A DNA stretch of 58,158 nt from Acidobacteriota bacterium (GTDB lineage: Bacteria; Acidobacteriota; Blastocatellia; Pyrinomonadales; Pyrinomonadaceae). Where the stretch lies: positions 1-58,158 of the forward strand of contig JAIVJZ010000009.1 in NCBI GenBank assembly GCA_020199775.1. The letters are read 5' to 3'. Positions 44,856 to 53,786 of this stretch are shown piece by piece. The stretch's first letter is position 1; every line of letters begins with the position of its first letter. A program made the position numbers and the translations under genes. Under the pieces are notes generated by a model that saw only the letters and a program-made list of their open reading frames with translations, was not told the origin of the DNA and made no database searches.

Positions 44856-45056
44856 ATGTCGGAGCGGCGTGCGGCGGCGGTCGATAGGCTGGCGGGATAC
44901 GAACAGGATTTTTCATACGGAGATATGATGGGTCGTGTGAGGTTGGTCTTCGACCCGGGAAGCGCATATGCTGTCGTGGCTATCTGGAAGGGTCTCTCGT
45001 CAAACACTGAAATCGACGCGTTCTTCGCGTCGTTAAAGGTCAACACGATACGTTAG
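44856..45056 (+). pseudogene. Short fragment of a secreted-protein C-terminus
   Basis: A 66-residue frame whose end (VRLVFDPGSAYAVVAIWKGLSS...FFASLKV) looks like the C-terminal strand-helix of a longer domain, with no N-terminal part and no ribosome site. I read it as a gene remnant between the membrane protein and dinG; a genuine small gene is not excluded. Confidence 0.35.
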
Positions 45057-45096
45057 CGGGCGCATCTCCACGCGTTTCTCGCACGCGGGTAAAAGT

Positions 45097-47070
45097 ATGG
45101 AAGAGATTTTCGGACGCGGCGGTTTGATCGCGCGCGCGCACCCGGACTACGAATTTCGCCCCGGCCAGATACAGATGGCCGAGGCCGTGCTGCGCGCCTT
45201 CGAGGATCGCCGCCACCTGCTCGTCGAGGCGGGCACGGGCACGGGCAAGACTTTGGCCTACCTCGTCCCCGCCATCGCGGCGGCCACGGCGCGCGGCGAG
45301 CGCGTCATCATCTCGACGGGCACGAAGAACCTGCAAGAGCAGTTGATGGAAAAAGACATCCCGTTTTTGCAACGCGTGCTGCCCAAAAAATTCTCCGCCG
45401 CCTACATGAAGGGGCGCAACAACTACGCTTGCCTTCAACGCATCAAGCGCGCCGAGAACGCGCCCGTCCTCGACGGGCTCGACGACGTTGACTACTTCGA
45501 CGAAGTCAGGCAGTGGGCGCGCGACTCGCAGACCGGCGACCGCGCCGAGTTGGTCGGGCTGCCGGAAAACCTCTCCTTCTGGCGTCACATCGACGCGCGC
45601 TCGGAAATCTGCCTGGGGCAGAAGTGTCCCGACTACGATCCCTGCTTCATCACGCGCATGCGCCACCGCGCGCAGGACGCCGACATCGTCATCGTCAATC
45701 ATCATCTCTTCTTCGCAGACCTCGCGCTGCGCGGCGGCGAGTACGGGCAGGTGTTGCCCGACTACGGCGCGGTCATCTTCGACGAGGCGCACGCCATCGA
45801 AGACGTGGCGGCGGAATATTTCGGCCATCAAGTGTCGAGTTATCAGGTCGAAGATTTGCTGCGCGATCTGCAACTCGTGCCCGTCACCAACGCGGACGCG
45901 AACAAGGAACTGACCCGCGCGGGCGGGCGCGTCGCGCGCTTCAGCGAACGCTTCTGGCAGGGCTTTCACGAGACGCGCGACGAAGAGGGGCGCGCGCCCA
46001 TTCTGCCCGGCACGTTCGCGCGCAAGAACGCGCGCGGCGAGGTCGAGGCCACCGCGCTCGGTGATTCCTACCTCAGTCTCGACGGCGCGCTGGGCCGCAT
46101 GGAGACGACGCTCGACGCGCTGCGCGAGCAGCCGCCCGAAGTGGAAACTCTCATCAGGCGGATCCGCGAACTGCGCTTCGGGTTGGAGTTCATCGTCGCG
46201 GGCGACGATAAGCGTTACGTCTACTGGATGGAGCGGCGCGGGCGCGGCCTCTTCCTGCGCGCGTCGCCGATAGACGTTTCGACGCTCTTGCAGGACAAGT
46301 TGTTCGAGCGCGTCGAGACGGTCGTGATGACCTCTGCGACGCTGGCGAGCGCAGGGAGTTTCACCTTCGCGCGCGAGCGGCTCGGTTTGCTCGAAGAGAA
46401 GACCGACGAGTTCATCGCGCCGTCGAGTTACGATTATCAAAACCAGTCGGTGCTCTATCTTCCGCCGCGCATGCCCGACCCGCGCTCGCCGCAGTGGGCC
46501 GAGGCGGCGGCCGCCGAAGTCCTGCGCATACTGGAAGTGACGCGCGGCCGCGCCTTCGTGCTCTCGACGAGTTTGAGCGGCATGCGCGCTCTCTACGAAC
46601 GCGTCGCGCCGCAAGTTGATTTCCCCTGCCTCATGCAGGGCACGGCCTCGAAGACGGGCTTGCTCGACCGCTTTCGCACGACGCCGAACGCCGTGCTCTT
46701 CGCCACGTCGAGTTTCTGGCAGGGGGTTGATGTGCGCGGCGACGCGCTCTCGTGCGTCATCATTGACAAGCTGCCGTTCGCCGTCCCGTCTGACCCGATA
46801 GTGGCCGCGCGGCAGCGTTTCATCGAAGACGCAGGCGGTTCGAGTTTCTACGAGTACAGCGTGCCGCAGGCGATCATCAGTTTGAAGCAGGGGTTGGGGC
46901 GTTTGATCCGCGGCGCGACCGACCGGGGCGTGCTCTCCGTGCTCGACCCGCGCCTGCGGACGCAAGCCTACGGGCGGCAGTTCATCAAGAGCCTGCCGCC
47001 CTGCCGCGTGACCTCCGACCTGTCGGAGGTGGCGCGCGTGTTTGATGAAACCGAGGTGGTTGTTAGATGA
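45097..47070 (+). CDS. dinG: DinG-family ATP-dependent DNA helicase
   Basis: A 657-residue superfamily 2 helicase of the XPD/DinG group, which unwinds DNA 5' to 3' and resolves R-loops and damaged forks. Motif I is [13 protein letters not shown] (44-56), motif [15 protein letters not shown]; the iron-sulphur cluster cysteines are visible as NYACLQR, CLGQKC and DYDPC between motifs I and [11 protein letters not shown] is motif VI. It has a weak ribosome site and starts 40 bases after the fragment; it is followed 58 bases on by the MbtH-like gene. Confidence 0.94.
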   Translation: MEEIFGRGGLIARAHPDYEFRPGQIQMAEAVLRAFEDRRHLLVEAGTGTGKTLAYLVPAIAAATARGERVIISTGTKNLQEQLMEKDIPFLQRVLPKKFSAAYMKGRNNYACLQRIKRAENAPVLDGLDDVDYFDEVRQWARDSQTGDRAELVGLPENLSFWRHIDARSEICLGQKCPDYDPCFITRMRHRAQDADIVIVNHHLFFADLALRGGEYGQVLPDYGAVIFDEAHAIEDVAAEYFGHQVSSYQVEDLLRDLQLVPVTNADANKELTRAGGRVARFSERFWQGFHETRDEEGRAPILPGTFARKNARGEVEATALGDSYLSLDGALGRMETTLDALREQPPEVETLIRRIRELRFGLEFIVAGDDKRYVYWMERRGRGLFLRASPIDVSTLLQDKLFERVETVVMTSATLASAGSFTFARERLGLLEEKTDEFIAPSSYDYQNQSVLYLPPRMPDPRSPQWAEAAAAEVLRILEVTRGRAFVLSTSLSGMRALYERVAPQVDFPCLMQGTASKTGLLDRFRTTPNAVLFATSSFWQGVDVRGDALSCVIIDKLPFAVPSDPIVAARQRFIEDAGGSSFYEYSVPQAIISLKQGLGRLIRGATDRGVLSVLDPRLRTQAYGRQFIKSLPPCRVTSDLSEVARVFDETEVVVR

Positions 47071-47128
47071 TAGAGACCCGGATATTGGACAAAGTTCTAC
47101 CCACAAACTTTTGGACTTTGGAGGCGAC

Positions 47129-47362
47129 ATGAGCAGAGACGAACGCGAAGACAATACGATCTATAAAGTCGTGGTGAACCACGAGGAGCAATATTCAATC
47201 TGGCCGGCCGACCGCGAGAACGCGCTCGGCTGGAACGACGCGGGCAAGTCGGGCACGAAAGATGAATGCCTCTCCTACATCAAAGAGGTCTGGACGGACA
47301 TGCGGCCGCTCAGCCTGCGCAAGGAGATGGAAGAGAGGGCGCGGCAGGGCGGAGAGTCCTGA
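47129..47362 (+). CDS. MbtH-like protein, orphan
   Basis: A 77-residue protein with the MbtH pattern: [19 protein letters not shown] (15-33), then [22 protein letters not shown]. The three Trp residues of the family fold are present. MbtH proteins bind and activate adenylation domains of non-ribosomal peptide synthetases, but no such gene is in the window, so the partner is elsewhere. GGAGG lies five bases upstream of the ATG. It lies between dinG and queD on the same strand. Confidence 0.9.
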   Translation: MSRDEREDNTIYKVVVNHEEQYSIWPADRENALGWNDAGKSGTKDECLSYIKEVWTDMRPLSLRKEMEERARQGGES

Positions 47363-47417
47363 GCCGCGCGGCCGTTAGTTCGATTAAGTCAGGTAACACG
47401 AGGGAACCGAAGCCGGC

Positions 47418-47801
47418 ATGAGCGGAATGTTTGAAGTGATGATCGAGCGCAACTTTTCCAGCGCGCACCAGTTGCGCGGCTACAAGGGGAAGTGCGAGAA
47501 CCTGCACGGGCACAATTACAAGATCGAAATCTTCGCGCGCGGGCGCGAACTCGACCACATCGGGCTGCTCGTCGACTTCGGCGACTTGAAGACCGCCGCC
47601 GACGACATCGTCACCTATCTCGATCACCGCAACATCAACGAACTACCGCCCTTCGACGCCGAACTCAACCCTTCGGCGGAAAACCTCGCGCGCTACATTC
47701 TGGAGCGCGTCGCGGCGCGCGTCGGCGACGAACGCGTGCAGGTCTACAAAGTCCGCTGCTACGAAACGCCGACGAGCGTCGCGACGTACCAGATAGATTA
47801 G
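47418..47801 (+). CDS. queD: 6-carboxy-5,6,7,8-tetrahydropterin synthase QueD
   Basis: QueD converts dihydroneopterin triphosphate to 6-carboxytetrahydropterin in the synthesis of queuosine and related 7-deazapurines. The 127 residues of the PTPS family have the zinc histidines in SSAHQLRGY (His 17) and NLHGHNYK (His 30, His 32), Cys 26, and the C-terminal VRCYETPTSVATYQ. The stop TAG runs directly into the heptad repeat. QueC, QueE and QueF are not in the window. An ATG three codons later is an equally possible start. Confidence 0.93.
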   Translation: MSGMFEVMIERNFSSAHQLRGYKGKCENLHGHNYKIEIFARGRELDHIGLLVDFGDLKTAADDIVTYLDHRNINELPPFDAELNPSAENLARYILERVAARVGDERVQVYKVRCYETPTSVATYQID

Positions 47802-47920
47802 GGGAAAGGGCAAGGGGTAAAGGGGTAAAGGGAAAGACAGAAGCGGGGCGCAGCAGATTGAGTGCTGCGCCCCGCTTCCCGTTTTTACCTTTACCCCTTC
47901 CCCCTTACCCTTTTCCCATT
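47800..47920. repeat. GGGTAAA-heptad inverted repeat with a perfect inner hairpin
   Basis: The outer arms (47800-47836 and 47880-47920) are G/A- and C/T-rich heptads. Inside, AAGCGGGGCGCAGCA (47841-47855) pairs perfectly with 47863-47877 around a seven-base loop, like a terminator. It lies between the convergent stops of queD and the NtrC gene and touches the queD stop. Confidence 0.85.
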
Positions 47921-47924
47921 TCTT

Positions 47925-49313
47925 CTAGGGCGTCACGAGCGCGCCGATGTCTATGTTGTACTTCCTGATCTTGGAGTAGAGGCGCGGGCGGTAGATGCCG
48001 AGGAGGTTGGCCGCCGCCTGCTTGTTGCCGCCGGTGCGTTGGAGCGTCTTTTCGATGACGAGTTTTTCGATCTCTTCGAGCGTGAGGTTGGGCGGCACGT
48101 CCCAGGCCGCGCCCTGCGCCGCGCGCTCCGGCACGTTGCCGTTCTCGAAGGGCAAATCGACCGGCTCGATCTTGTTGGCTTTCGCCAAAAGCACGGCGCG
48201 TTCCAAGACGTTTTGCAACTCGCGCACGTTGCCCGGCCAGCCGTGCGAGAAGAGGCGTTGGTAGGCGGCCTGCGAGATGCCCGTAATGGGGCGTTGGTAC
48301 TTGCGGGAGTACATCTTGAAGAAGTGCTCGGCGAGCAGCTGGATGTCTTCGGTGCGTTCGCGCAAGGGCGGCACGTGAATCGTGATGGTCGAGATGCGGT
48401 AGAAGAGGTCGTCGCGCAGGAGGCCGTCCCGGATGGCGTCGGCGGGCGGGCGGTTCGTCGAGGTGATGAGCCGGAAGTCCACGGCGTAGGTGCGCTCCGA
48501 ACCGATCTTGCGGTAACTGCGCTCTTGCAGGACGCGCAGGAGTTTGGGTTGCAACTCGACGGGCATCTCGGCGATTTCGTCGAGCAGCAGCGAGCCGCCC
48601 GCGGCGTGCTGGATGAGACCGTCCTTGTCGGCGTGCGCGCCGGTGAACGCCCCCTTGGTGTGGCCGAAGAGTTCGCTTTCGATCAGTTCCTTGGGGAGCG
48701 CGGCGCAGTTCACCTTGATAAAAGGCTTTTTGACGCGCAGTGAATTGTAGTGGATGGCGTTGGCGATCAACTCTTTGCCCGTGCCCGACTCGCCGACGAT
48801 GAGGACGTTGGCGTCGGACTTGGCGACCGATTCAATCGTCTCGTAAATCTGCTGCATCTGGCGCGACGCGCCGATGATGTTGAAATACTCCGTGCGCGTC
48901 GAAAGATTCCGGCGCATCGTCTCGGTCTCGACGATCAACTCGCGATGCTGGACGGCGCGTTCGATGAGCGGCAGGAGCACCTCGAACTCGAAAGGCTTTT
49001 CGAGAAACCAGAACGCGCCCGCCTTCGTCGCTTCGATGGCACGCTGCACCGTGCCGAAGCCGGTCATCACGATCACCTCGGTGGCGGGTTGCGCGTCCTT
49101 GATGTGGCGCAACACTTCGAGGCCGTCCATGTCGGGCAGTTGCACGTCGCAGATCGCCACGTGATGCCCGCCGCGGTCGAAGAGTTCGATGGCATCCGCG
49201 CCCGTCAGAGCCGTGTCCACCGTGTAGCCTTCCTCGACCAGATTCTGCTTGAGCGAGTCGGCCATCATCGCCTCGTCGTCAACCACCAAAATGCGTACGT
49301 CTTTACGATCCAC
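47925..49313 (-). CDS. NtrC-family sigma-54-dependent response regulator
   Basis: A 462-residue protein with REC (about 8-120; phosphorylation Asp in CDVQLPDMDG), AAA+ (about 140-370; GESGTGKE Walker A, GAFTGA sigma-54 loop, LLDEIAEMP Walker B) and a Fis-type helix-turn-helix at 425-455 (GGNKQAAANLLGIYRPRL). It would activate sigma-54 promoters on phosphorylation. I chose the GTG at 49313 because GAGGAG lies nine bases upstream; an ATG at 49340 lacks a site. It follows a reduced histidine kinase gene on the same strand. Confidence 0.94.
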   Translation of the reverse strand: MDRKDVRILVVDDEAMMADSLKQNLVEEGYTVDTALTGADAIELFDRGGHHVAICDVQLPDMDGLEVLRHIKDAQPATEVIVMTGFGTVQRAIEATKAGAFWFLEKPFEFEVLLPLIERAVQHRELIVETETMRRNLSTRTEYFNIIGASRQMQQIYETIESVAKSDANVLIVGESGTGKELIANAIHYNSLRVKKPFIKVNCAALPKELIESELFGHTKGAFTGAHADKDGLIQHAAGGSLLLDEIAEMPVELQPKLLRVLQERSYRKIGSERTYAVDFRLITSTNRPPADAIRDGLLRDDLFYRISTITIHVPPLRERTEDIQLLAEHFFKMYSRKYQRPITGISQAAYQRLFSHGWPGNVRELQNVLERAVLLAKANKIEPVDLPFENGNVPERAAQGAAWDVPPNLTLEEIEKLVIEKTLQRTGGNKQAAANLLGIYRPRLYSKIRKYNIDIGALVTP

Positions 49314-49338
49314 CTTTTGCTCTCCTCGATAAAAAATC

Positions 49339-49418
49339 AACGATGAAGGATGAACGATGAACGCGGAATGAAAGCGATTTGCCTTTCATTCCGCGTTCAT
49401 CGTTCATCCTTCATCGTT
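49339..49418. repeat. Perfect 36-bp heptad inverted repeat overlapping a stop codon
   Basis: The arms 49339-49374 and 49383-49418 are exactly complementary with an eight-base loop; they consist of GAACGAT- and GAAGGAT-type heptads. The right arm encodes the last four residues (N-D-E-G) and stop of the kinase gene read on the minus strand. Confidence 0.9.
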
Positions 49419-50075
49419 CCTCAGTGGCAGCCGGACGCGCAGGGCGTCCGAAGTCTGTTCGACCGCGCCGCCGTGCGCGTGTATAACTTTGGCGGCGAGC
49501 GCGAGGCGCAAGCCCGCGCCCCCGTTGAAACTGTTGAAAATGTCGTCGTCGCCCGCGGCATTGACGCCGCGCCATTCGATGAGGGCGAAAGGGGGCGTCC
49601 CGGTCGCCGCCTCGCTTTCCGCCCGGCGCAGGTCGATGTTTGGGGAAGCGTCTTTAGCCGTCAGTTGGCGCGCGCTCGCATGGATGCTTTTGAGCGCGTC
49701 CGAGAGGGCGGGCGCGTCGAAGTCGCCGCGATACGCGCCGTCGCCCCCGTCTCGCTGTGCGAAGTCGCCTTCGGTGGCGGCGGCGAGCAGCGGGGCGAGG
49801 TCGAGCCGGGGCTTGAGTTGGAGTTCGAGCGGGCGGCCGAAGCGCACGAGCGTGTTCATGTCGGTGGCCGTGCGTTCGAGTCCGGCCATGATCTTGTTGA
49901 TGGTTTCGAGTTCGTCGGCGGGGCGTTCGCTCTTCTCCATGCGCTTGCGCAAAAATGTGGCATAGAGTTTGAGACCGTTCACCTGATTTTTCAGATCGTG
50001 GACGATCTGCACGGAGGCGCGCCCCAATTCGATCAAGGCGTCCGTGTCGTTTGTAGTGGCTTTTATCGGCTTCAT
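49404..50075 (-). CDS. Reduced histidine-kinase-like protein
   Basis: A 223-residue protein with a dimerisation helix bearing the H-box VHDLKNQVNGLKLYATFLRK (about 25-44) and a C-terminal ATPase-like segment whose G-box survives as GGAGLRLALAAKVIHAHGG. The N-box and the middle of the ATP-binding domain are shortened, and no sensor domain is present. It may act as a phosphotransfer or negative partner for the NtrC regulator next to it rather than as a full kinase. I chose the ATG at 50075. The end of the gene comes from a heptad repeat. Confidence 0.72.
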   Translation of the reverse strand: MKPIKATTNDTDALIELGRASVQIVHDLKNQVNGLKLYATFLRKRMEKSERPADELETINKIMAGLERTATDMNTLVRFGRPLELQLKPRLDLAPLLAAATEGDFAQRDGGDGAYRGDFDAPALSDALKSIHASARQLTAKDASPNIDLRRAESEAATGTPPFALIEWRGVNAAGDDDIFNSFNGGAGLRLALAAKVIHAHGGAVEQTSDALRVRLPLRNDEG

Positions 50076-50289
50076 TTTGCTCACAAGGCTTGCGCACCGG
50101 GTCTTCACGCCGCCTGCGTGGAGGAGGTCAGCCCGCGCCCTCCATGCGAATTGAACCCGAACGATGCGGCTTTTTGTGTTGCGTTTCGATGCGGCATCTT
50201 AACAAAAAATCCGAGTGTTTGCTAGTGATACGTTCGGCTACGGGCGCGAGCCAGTTAATTATTTGCCCTTGTTGACAGGAAGGCTGTGA

Positions 50290-50676
50290 ATGGAAGAGAA
50301 CGGAAACGCGAAGTTGACTGTCCTCGTAGTTGAAGATTTTGCAGATAACCGCTTTATGATGAGAAGGTTACTCGAAATGAGCGGTTATCAGGTGATAGAA
50401 GCGGTAGACGGCAAAGAGGCCGTCGAGGTGGCCGAGAGCAGTCGCCCCGACCTGATCTTGATGGACTTGAGCCTGCCGCGTCTCGACGGCCTCGACGCCA
50501 CGCGCCGCATACGCGAACTCGACGGCCCCGGACGCATCCCCATCGTCGCCGTCTCGGCGCACGACACCAACGATTTCCACGCCGATGCCCTCGCCGCGGG
50601 CTGCAACGAATACGTCACCAAGCCCATCGACTTCGACGAATTGGACGCTCTTTTGAAGAGACTCCTAGCGAAATGA
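50290..50676 (+). CDS. Single-domain CheY-like response regulator
   Basis: A 128-residue REC domain with the acidic pair VVEDFADN (13-20), phosphorylation Asp in LILMDLSLPRLDG, Thr/Ser in VAVSAHDT and Lys in YVTKPIDFDEL. It has no output domain, so it works as a phosphotransfer or protein-binding partner, probably of the sensor kinase two genes downstream. A heptad repeat starts at its last stop base. Confidence 0.92.
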   Translation: MEENGNAKLTVLVVEDFADNRFMMRRLLEMSGYQVIEAVDGKEAVEVAESSRPDLILMDLSLPRLDGLDATRRIRELDGPGRIPIVAVSAHDTNDFHADALAAGCNEYVTKPIDFDELDALLKRLLAK

Positions 50677-50760
50677 GAGGTTAGAGGTCAGGGACGGGAG
50701 GTCAGTTAAAGACAAAAAGCTGATTTCTTCTAACCTCTGCCCTCTAACCTTTGACCTCTC
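50676..50760. repeat. AGAGGTT-heptad inverted repeat
   Basis: Left heptads AGAGGTT, AGAGGTC, AGGGACG, GGAGGTC, AGTTAAA; right arm TAACCTC, TGCCCTC, TAACCTT, TGACCTC. The core AAAGACAAAAAGCTGATTTC (50708-50727) is nearly that of the loci at 22094 and 26611. It begins on the CheY stop and ends three bases before the next ATG. Confidence 0.88.
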
Positions 50761-50762
50761 CT

Positions 50763-51272
50763 ATGGCCGAACGTTACGTCGCCCTGCTGAGACAGCACGA
50801 GCCTGCGCTCGTGCGCTCCTTCGTCGATGTCGTCTATACGGATCGCCGCACAGACCTGCCCGCGCTGCTCTCTTATCACCAACTTGTAGACTACCTGCCC
50901 GACATCTTCGACGAACTGGCGCAGGTGTTGGATAGCGCTGCGCTCGACAGCGAAATCGCCGAGGCGGTGCGTTCCCTTCGCATGCACTCGCAGGCGCGTT
51001 TCCAACAGGGCTGTCTGATTGACGAAGTGGCACGAGAGTTGATGATTCTACGCGATGTATTGCAAGAATTTCTGTGGCGCGAGGGTACGAACGCCACGGA
51101 GGGAGACATTCGGGAACTGCGCGACGCTGTGCGGCGGACGAATTTGTTCGTTGACGAACTGCTCGTGCAGGCGGTTTTGATCTACGCGACGAGTTTGCGC
51201 CCGCAGGTGCGGACGCGCACCTCCCACTGGCCGCCGCCGAGACGACGCCGCACGGATTTCCCGGAACGTTGA
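50763..51272 (+). CDS. RsbRD N-terminal-like protein
   Basis: A 169-residue helical protein with the RsbRD_N pattern: RYVALLRQHEPALVRSFVDV (in part), LLSYHQLVDYLPDIFDELAQVL and FQQGCLIDEVARELMILRDVL. The domain is known from stressosome proteins and kinase-linked regulators as a sensory helical bundle. It is in one operon with the CheY-like protein and the kinase, starting seven bases before the kinase; it probably feeds or senses for it. The Arg/Pro-rich tail is unusual. Confidence 0.78.
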   Translation: MAERYVALLRQHEPALVRSFVDVVYTDRRTDLPALLSYHQLVDYLPDIFDELAQVLDSAALDSEIAEAVRSLRMHSQARFQQGCLIDEVARELMILRDVLQEFLWREGTNATEGDIRELRDAVRRTNLFVDELLVQAVLIYATSLRPQVRTRTSHWPPPRRRRTDFPER

Positions 51273-51279
51273 TAGACCT

Positions 51280-53694
51280 GTGACTACAGATGGCAAGAAC
51301 TCTCGCAACTCGCTCGACGTGCGCACCAAGCTTTTGGTGATGCTCGCCGTGCTCTCTCTGCCTCTGCTCATCATCAGCCTCTTCCAACTCGACAGCTACC
51401 AGAAAAGCCTCATCGAACAGGCCGGGACAATCGCGCGCATCAAGGCCGTAGCCGCCGAAGGCGCGCTCGACGCGTGGCTCGAAACTCATCAGGCCGCCGT
51501 CACGCAGGGCGCATCGCTTCCGCCACGGTCGGCCGCCGAACTCTACGCGCGCCTGCGCCAACACGCCTCGCCCGAGACGGAAGCCGCCATCATCGTCTAC
51601 GACGCCGCGAACCGGATCGTGCCTGAGCCTTCCGCTCAAGCGGTCGCCCCCTCCCCGCAGCCGCATTCCGCTGCGGACATTCACCCGGAGAAGTGGGGCG
51701 ACGGCATCGAGCGTCTGACGAGCGAGCGGCGGAGCGCGACCTACGGGTGGAGCGTGGCGGTCGGCGTCCCGACGGCGCACAACACCCCTGCGGGTCGCGC
51801 CTACCTGGTGCTCACGGCGGCGTGGGCGTTGGGGCTAATGGCTTCGAGTTTTCTCGCGATCTGGGCGGTCGGGCGTTTCACCAAACCGCTGCAACGCCTC
51901 GCCGCACACGCCTCGACGCTCGGAGAGGGACAATTGCAGGAACGCTTCGCCATCGAGACCGACGACGAAGTGGGCACGCTCGCCGCCGGGTTCAACGTGA
52001 TGGCTTCGAGTTTGGAGACGAAGTTCAACGAACTGCGCACGCAGGGCGCGTTCATCGAAGAGGTGCTCGACAGCCTGCCGCTCGGCGTGGCCGTGCTCGA
52101 CTCCGCGTTGATCGTGCGCAAGGCCAACAACGCCTTCGCCGGGATCGTGGGGCGCGAAGGCGCGGCGCTCACGGGCCGCGGCTTGTACGAAGCGGCGGCG
52201 GGTCTCGCCGTCCTCAGCGAAGTGGTCGAAGACGTGCGCCGCACGCGCCGCGCCTTCGTCAACTACGGCCTGCCCCTCGAACTCGTCGCGCGCACGAACG
52301 AGCAACGCAACGAACGCGGCGAGGGCACGAAATACTGGGACGTGATCCTCTGGCCGATGAGCGAGCGCAGCGAGGAGCGCGGCGACCTGCTCTTGATACT
52401 TTCGGAAGTCTCGAAGCGCGTGCGCGCGGAGAAACTGGCGACGGCGGCCTTCGCGGCCGAGAAGTCGCGCGCGGCGGAACTGGAGAGCGTCATCAACCAG
52501 ATGGACGAGGGCGTCATCATCGTGGACGCGCGGGGGCGCTACCGCGTCAACCCGGCGGCGGCGCGCATCATCGGTCGCAAGCCCGGCGAGTTTCGCGACG
52601 GCGTGGACGCGCTCATCGCCGACATGGCCTTGCGCGACCTGCACGGCAACCTGCTGCCCGCCGAAGAGACGCCCCTCGGGCGCGCGCTCTCGCACGGCGA
52701 ACACGTTTCGGGCGAGCACGTCCAGATCATGCGCGGCGCGGAGGACGAAGAGGGCGTGCTGGCCGTCAGCGCGACGCCGCTCGCGGGCGAGAGCGGCAGG
52801 CGCGACGGCGTCGTCGCCGTCTTCCGCGACATCACGCCGGAGGTCAGGCAGTACAAAGAGTTGATGGGCGCGTACGGACGCCTGCGCGAGCACGACCGCT
52901 TGAAGTCGGCCTTCGTCGCCAACGTCTCGCACGAACTGCGCACGCCTTTGAACGTCATCATCGGCCTGTGCCAGTTGCTCGAACGCGACCGCCGCCAACC
53001 GCTCGCGCCTTTGCAGTCCGAGGCGGTCGAACGCATGGGGCGCAACGCGCGCTCGCTGCTCGAACTCGTCAACGACCTGCTCGACTATTCGCGTCTGGAG
53101 GCGGGGCGTTCCGCGCTGCACCTGGAAGACGTGGACGTGGCCGCCGTCACCGAAGAGGCCATCCGGGGTTTCAACGCCGAAGCCGAGGAGAAGCGCGTGC
53201 AACTACAGGTGGATGTTTCGCCCGCGCTCGGCTACGTGACGACCGACCGGCACAAACTCGCGCAGGTGATCACGAATCTCGTGAGCAACGCCGTGAAGTT
53301 TACGGCGACGGGCACGATCCGCATCAGCGCCGCGCCGCTCGACGACACGCACTGGTTTCTGGAAGTCAGCGACACCGGCATCGGCATCTCGCGCGAGGCT
53401 CTGAGTTTCATCTTCGACGAGTTCAGGCAGGTTGACGACCGCCTCACGCGCCCCTACAGCGGCGTCGGCCTCGGCCTCGCCATCACGCGCAAGATCGTCG
53501 AACTGCTCGAAGGCGAGATCGCCGTCGAGAGCCGCCCCGAAGAGGGCAGCCGCTTCCGCATCGTCTGGCCGCTCAACGCGCGCCCCCGCACCGGAACCGG
53601 CTCGCTCATCGAAGACGCCATGACCGCCTTCGACAAAGAACCGTCCGCCGACTCTCGCCCCGGACAGACGAACTTGCGCGCCCGCACGGGCTGA
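51280..53694 (+). CDS. Membrane sensor histidine kinase with HAMP and PAS domains
   Basis: An 804-residue kinase. Two membrane segments (about 17-36 and 177-199) enclose a periplasmic sensor; a HAMP domain follows (201-255, FTKPLQRLAAHASTLGEG), then PAS-like regions (about 262-380 and 400-545, INQMDEGVIIVDARGRY), a HisKA domain with FVANVSHELRTPLNVIIGL, and a HATPase domain with LVSNAVKFTA, DTGIGI and GVGLGLAITRKIVE. All catalytic motifs are intact. The start is a GTG eight bases after the previous gene. The partner is likely the CheY-like protein upstream; a DNA-binding regulator is not adjacent. Confidence 0.93.
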   Translation: MTTDGKNSRNSLDVRTKLLVMLAVLSLPLLIISLFQLDSYQKSLIEQAGTIARIKAVAAEGALDAWLETHQAAVTQGASLPPRSAAELYARLRQHASPETEAAIIVYDAANRIVPEPSAQAVAPSPQPHSAADIHPEKWGDGIERLTSERRSATYGWSVAVGVPTAHNTPAGRAYLVLTAAWALGLMASSFLAIWAVGRFTKPLQRLAAHASTLGEGQLQERFAIETDDEVGTLAAGFNVMASSLETKFNELRTQGAFIEEVLDSLPLGVAVLDSALIVRKANNAFAGIVGREGAALTGRGLYEAAAGLAVLSEVVEDVRRTRRAFVNYGLPLELVARTNEQRNERGEGTKYWDVILWPMSERSEERGDLLLILSEVSKRVRAEKLATAAFAAEKSRAAELESVINQMDEGVIIVDARGRYRVNPAAARIIGRKPGEFRDGVDALIADMALRDLHGNLLPAEETPLGRALSHGEHVSGEHVQIMRGAEDEEGVLAVSATPLAGESGRRDGVVAVFRDITPEVRQYKELMGAYGRLREHDRLKSAFVANVSHELRTPLNVIIGLCQLLERDRRQPLAPLQSEAVERMGRNARSLLELVNDLLDYSRLEAGRSALHLEDVDVAAVTEEAIRGFNAEAEEKRVQLQVDVSPALGYVTTDRHKLAQVITNLVSNAVKFTATGTIRISAAPLDDTHWFLEVSDTGIGISREALSFIFDEFRQVDDRLTRPYSGVGLGLAITRKIVELLEGEIAVESRPEEGSRFRIVWPLNARPRTGTGSLIEDAMTAFDKEPSADSRPGQTNLRARTG

Positions 53695-53700
53695 GAAAAG

Positions 53701-53781
53701 TCGTAAATCGTGAATCGTAAATCGTGAATAGAGAAAACCGGATTGAATCTATTTACGATTTACGATTCACGATTTACTATT
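53701..53781. repeat. GTAAATC/GTGAATC-heptad inverted repeat
   Basis: The left arm alternates GTAAATC and GTGAATC from the first bases after the kinase stop; the right arm is the reverse complement and ends six bases before the next ATG. The core (GAGAAAACCGGATTGAAT) is partly like the other loci. Confidence 0.85.
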
Positions 53782-53786
53782 GCCTT

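Noticed and set aside
45040..47154. A 704-residue frame on the minus strand.
   Set aside because: It is antisense to dinG, whose helicase motifs are unmistakable. Long antisense frames are common in such GC-rich DNA.
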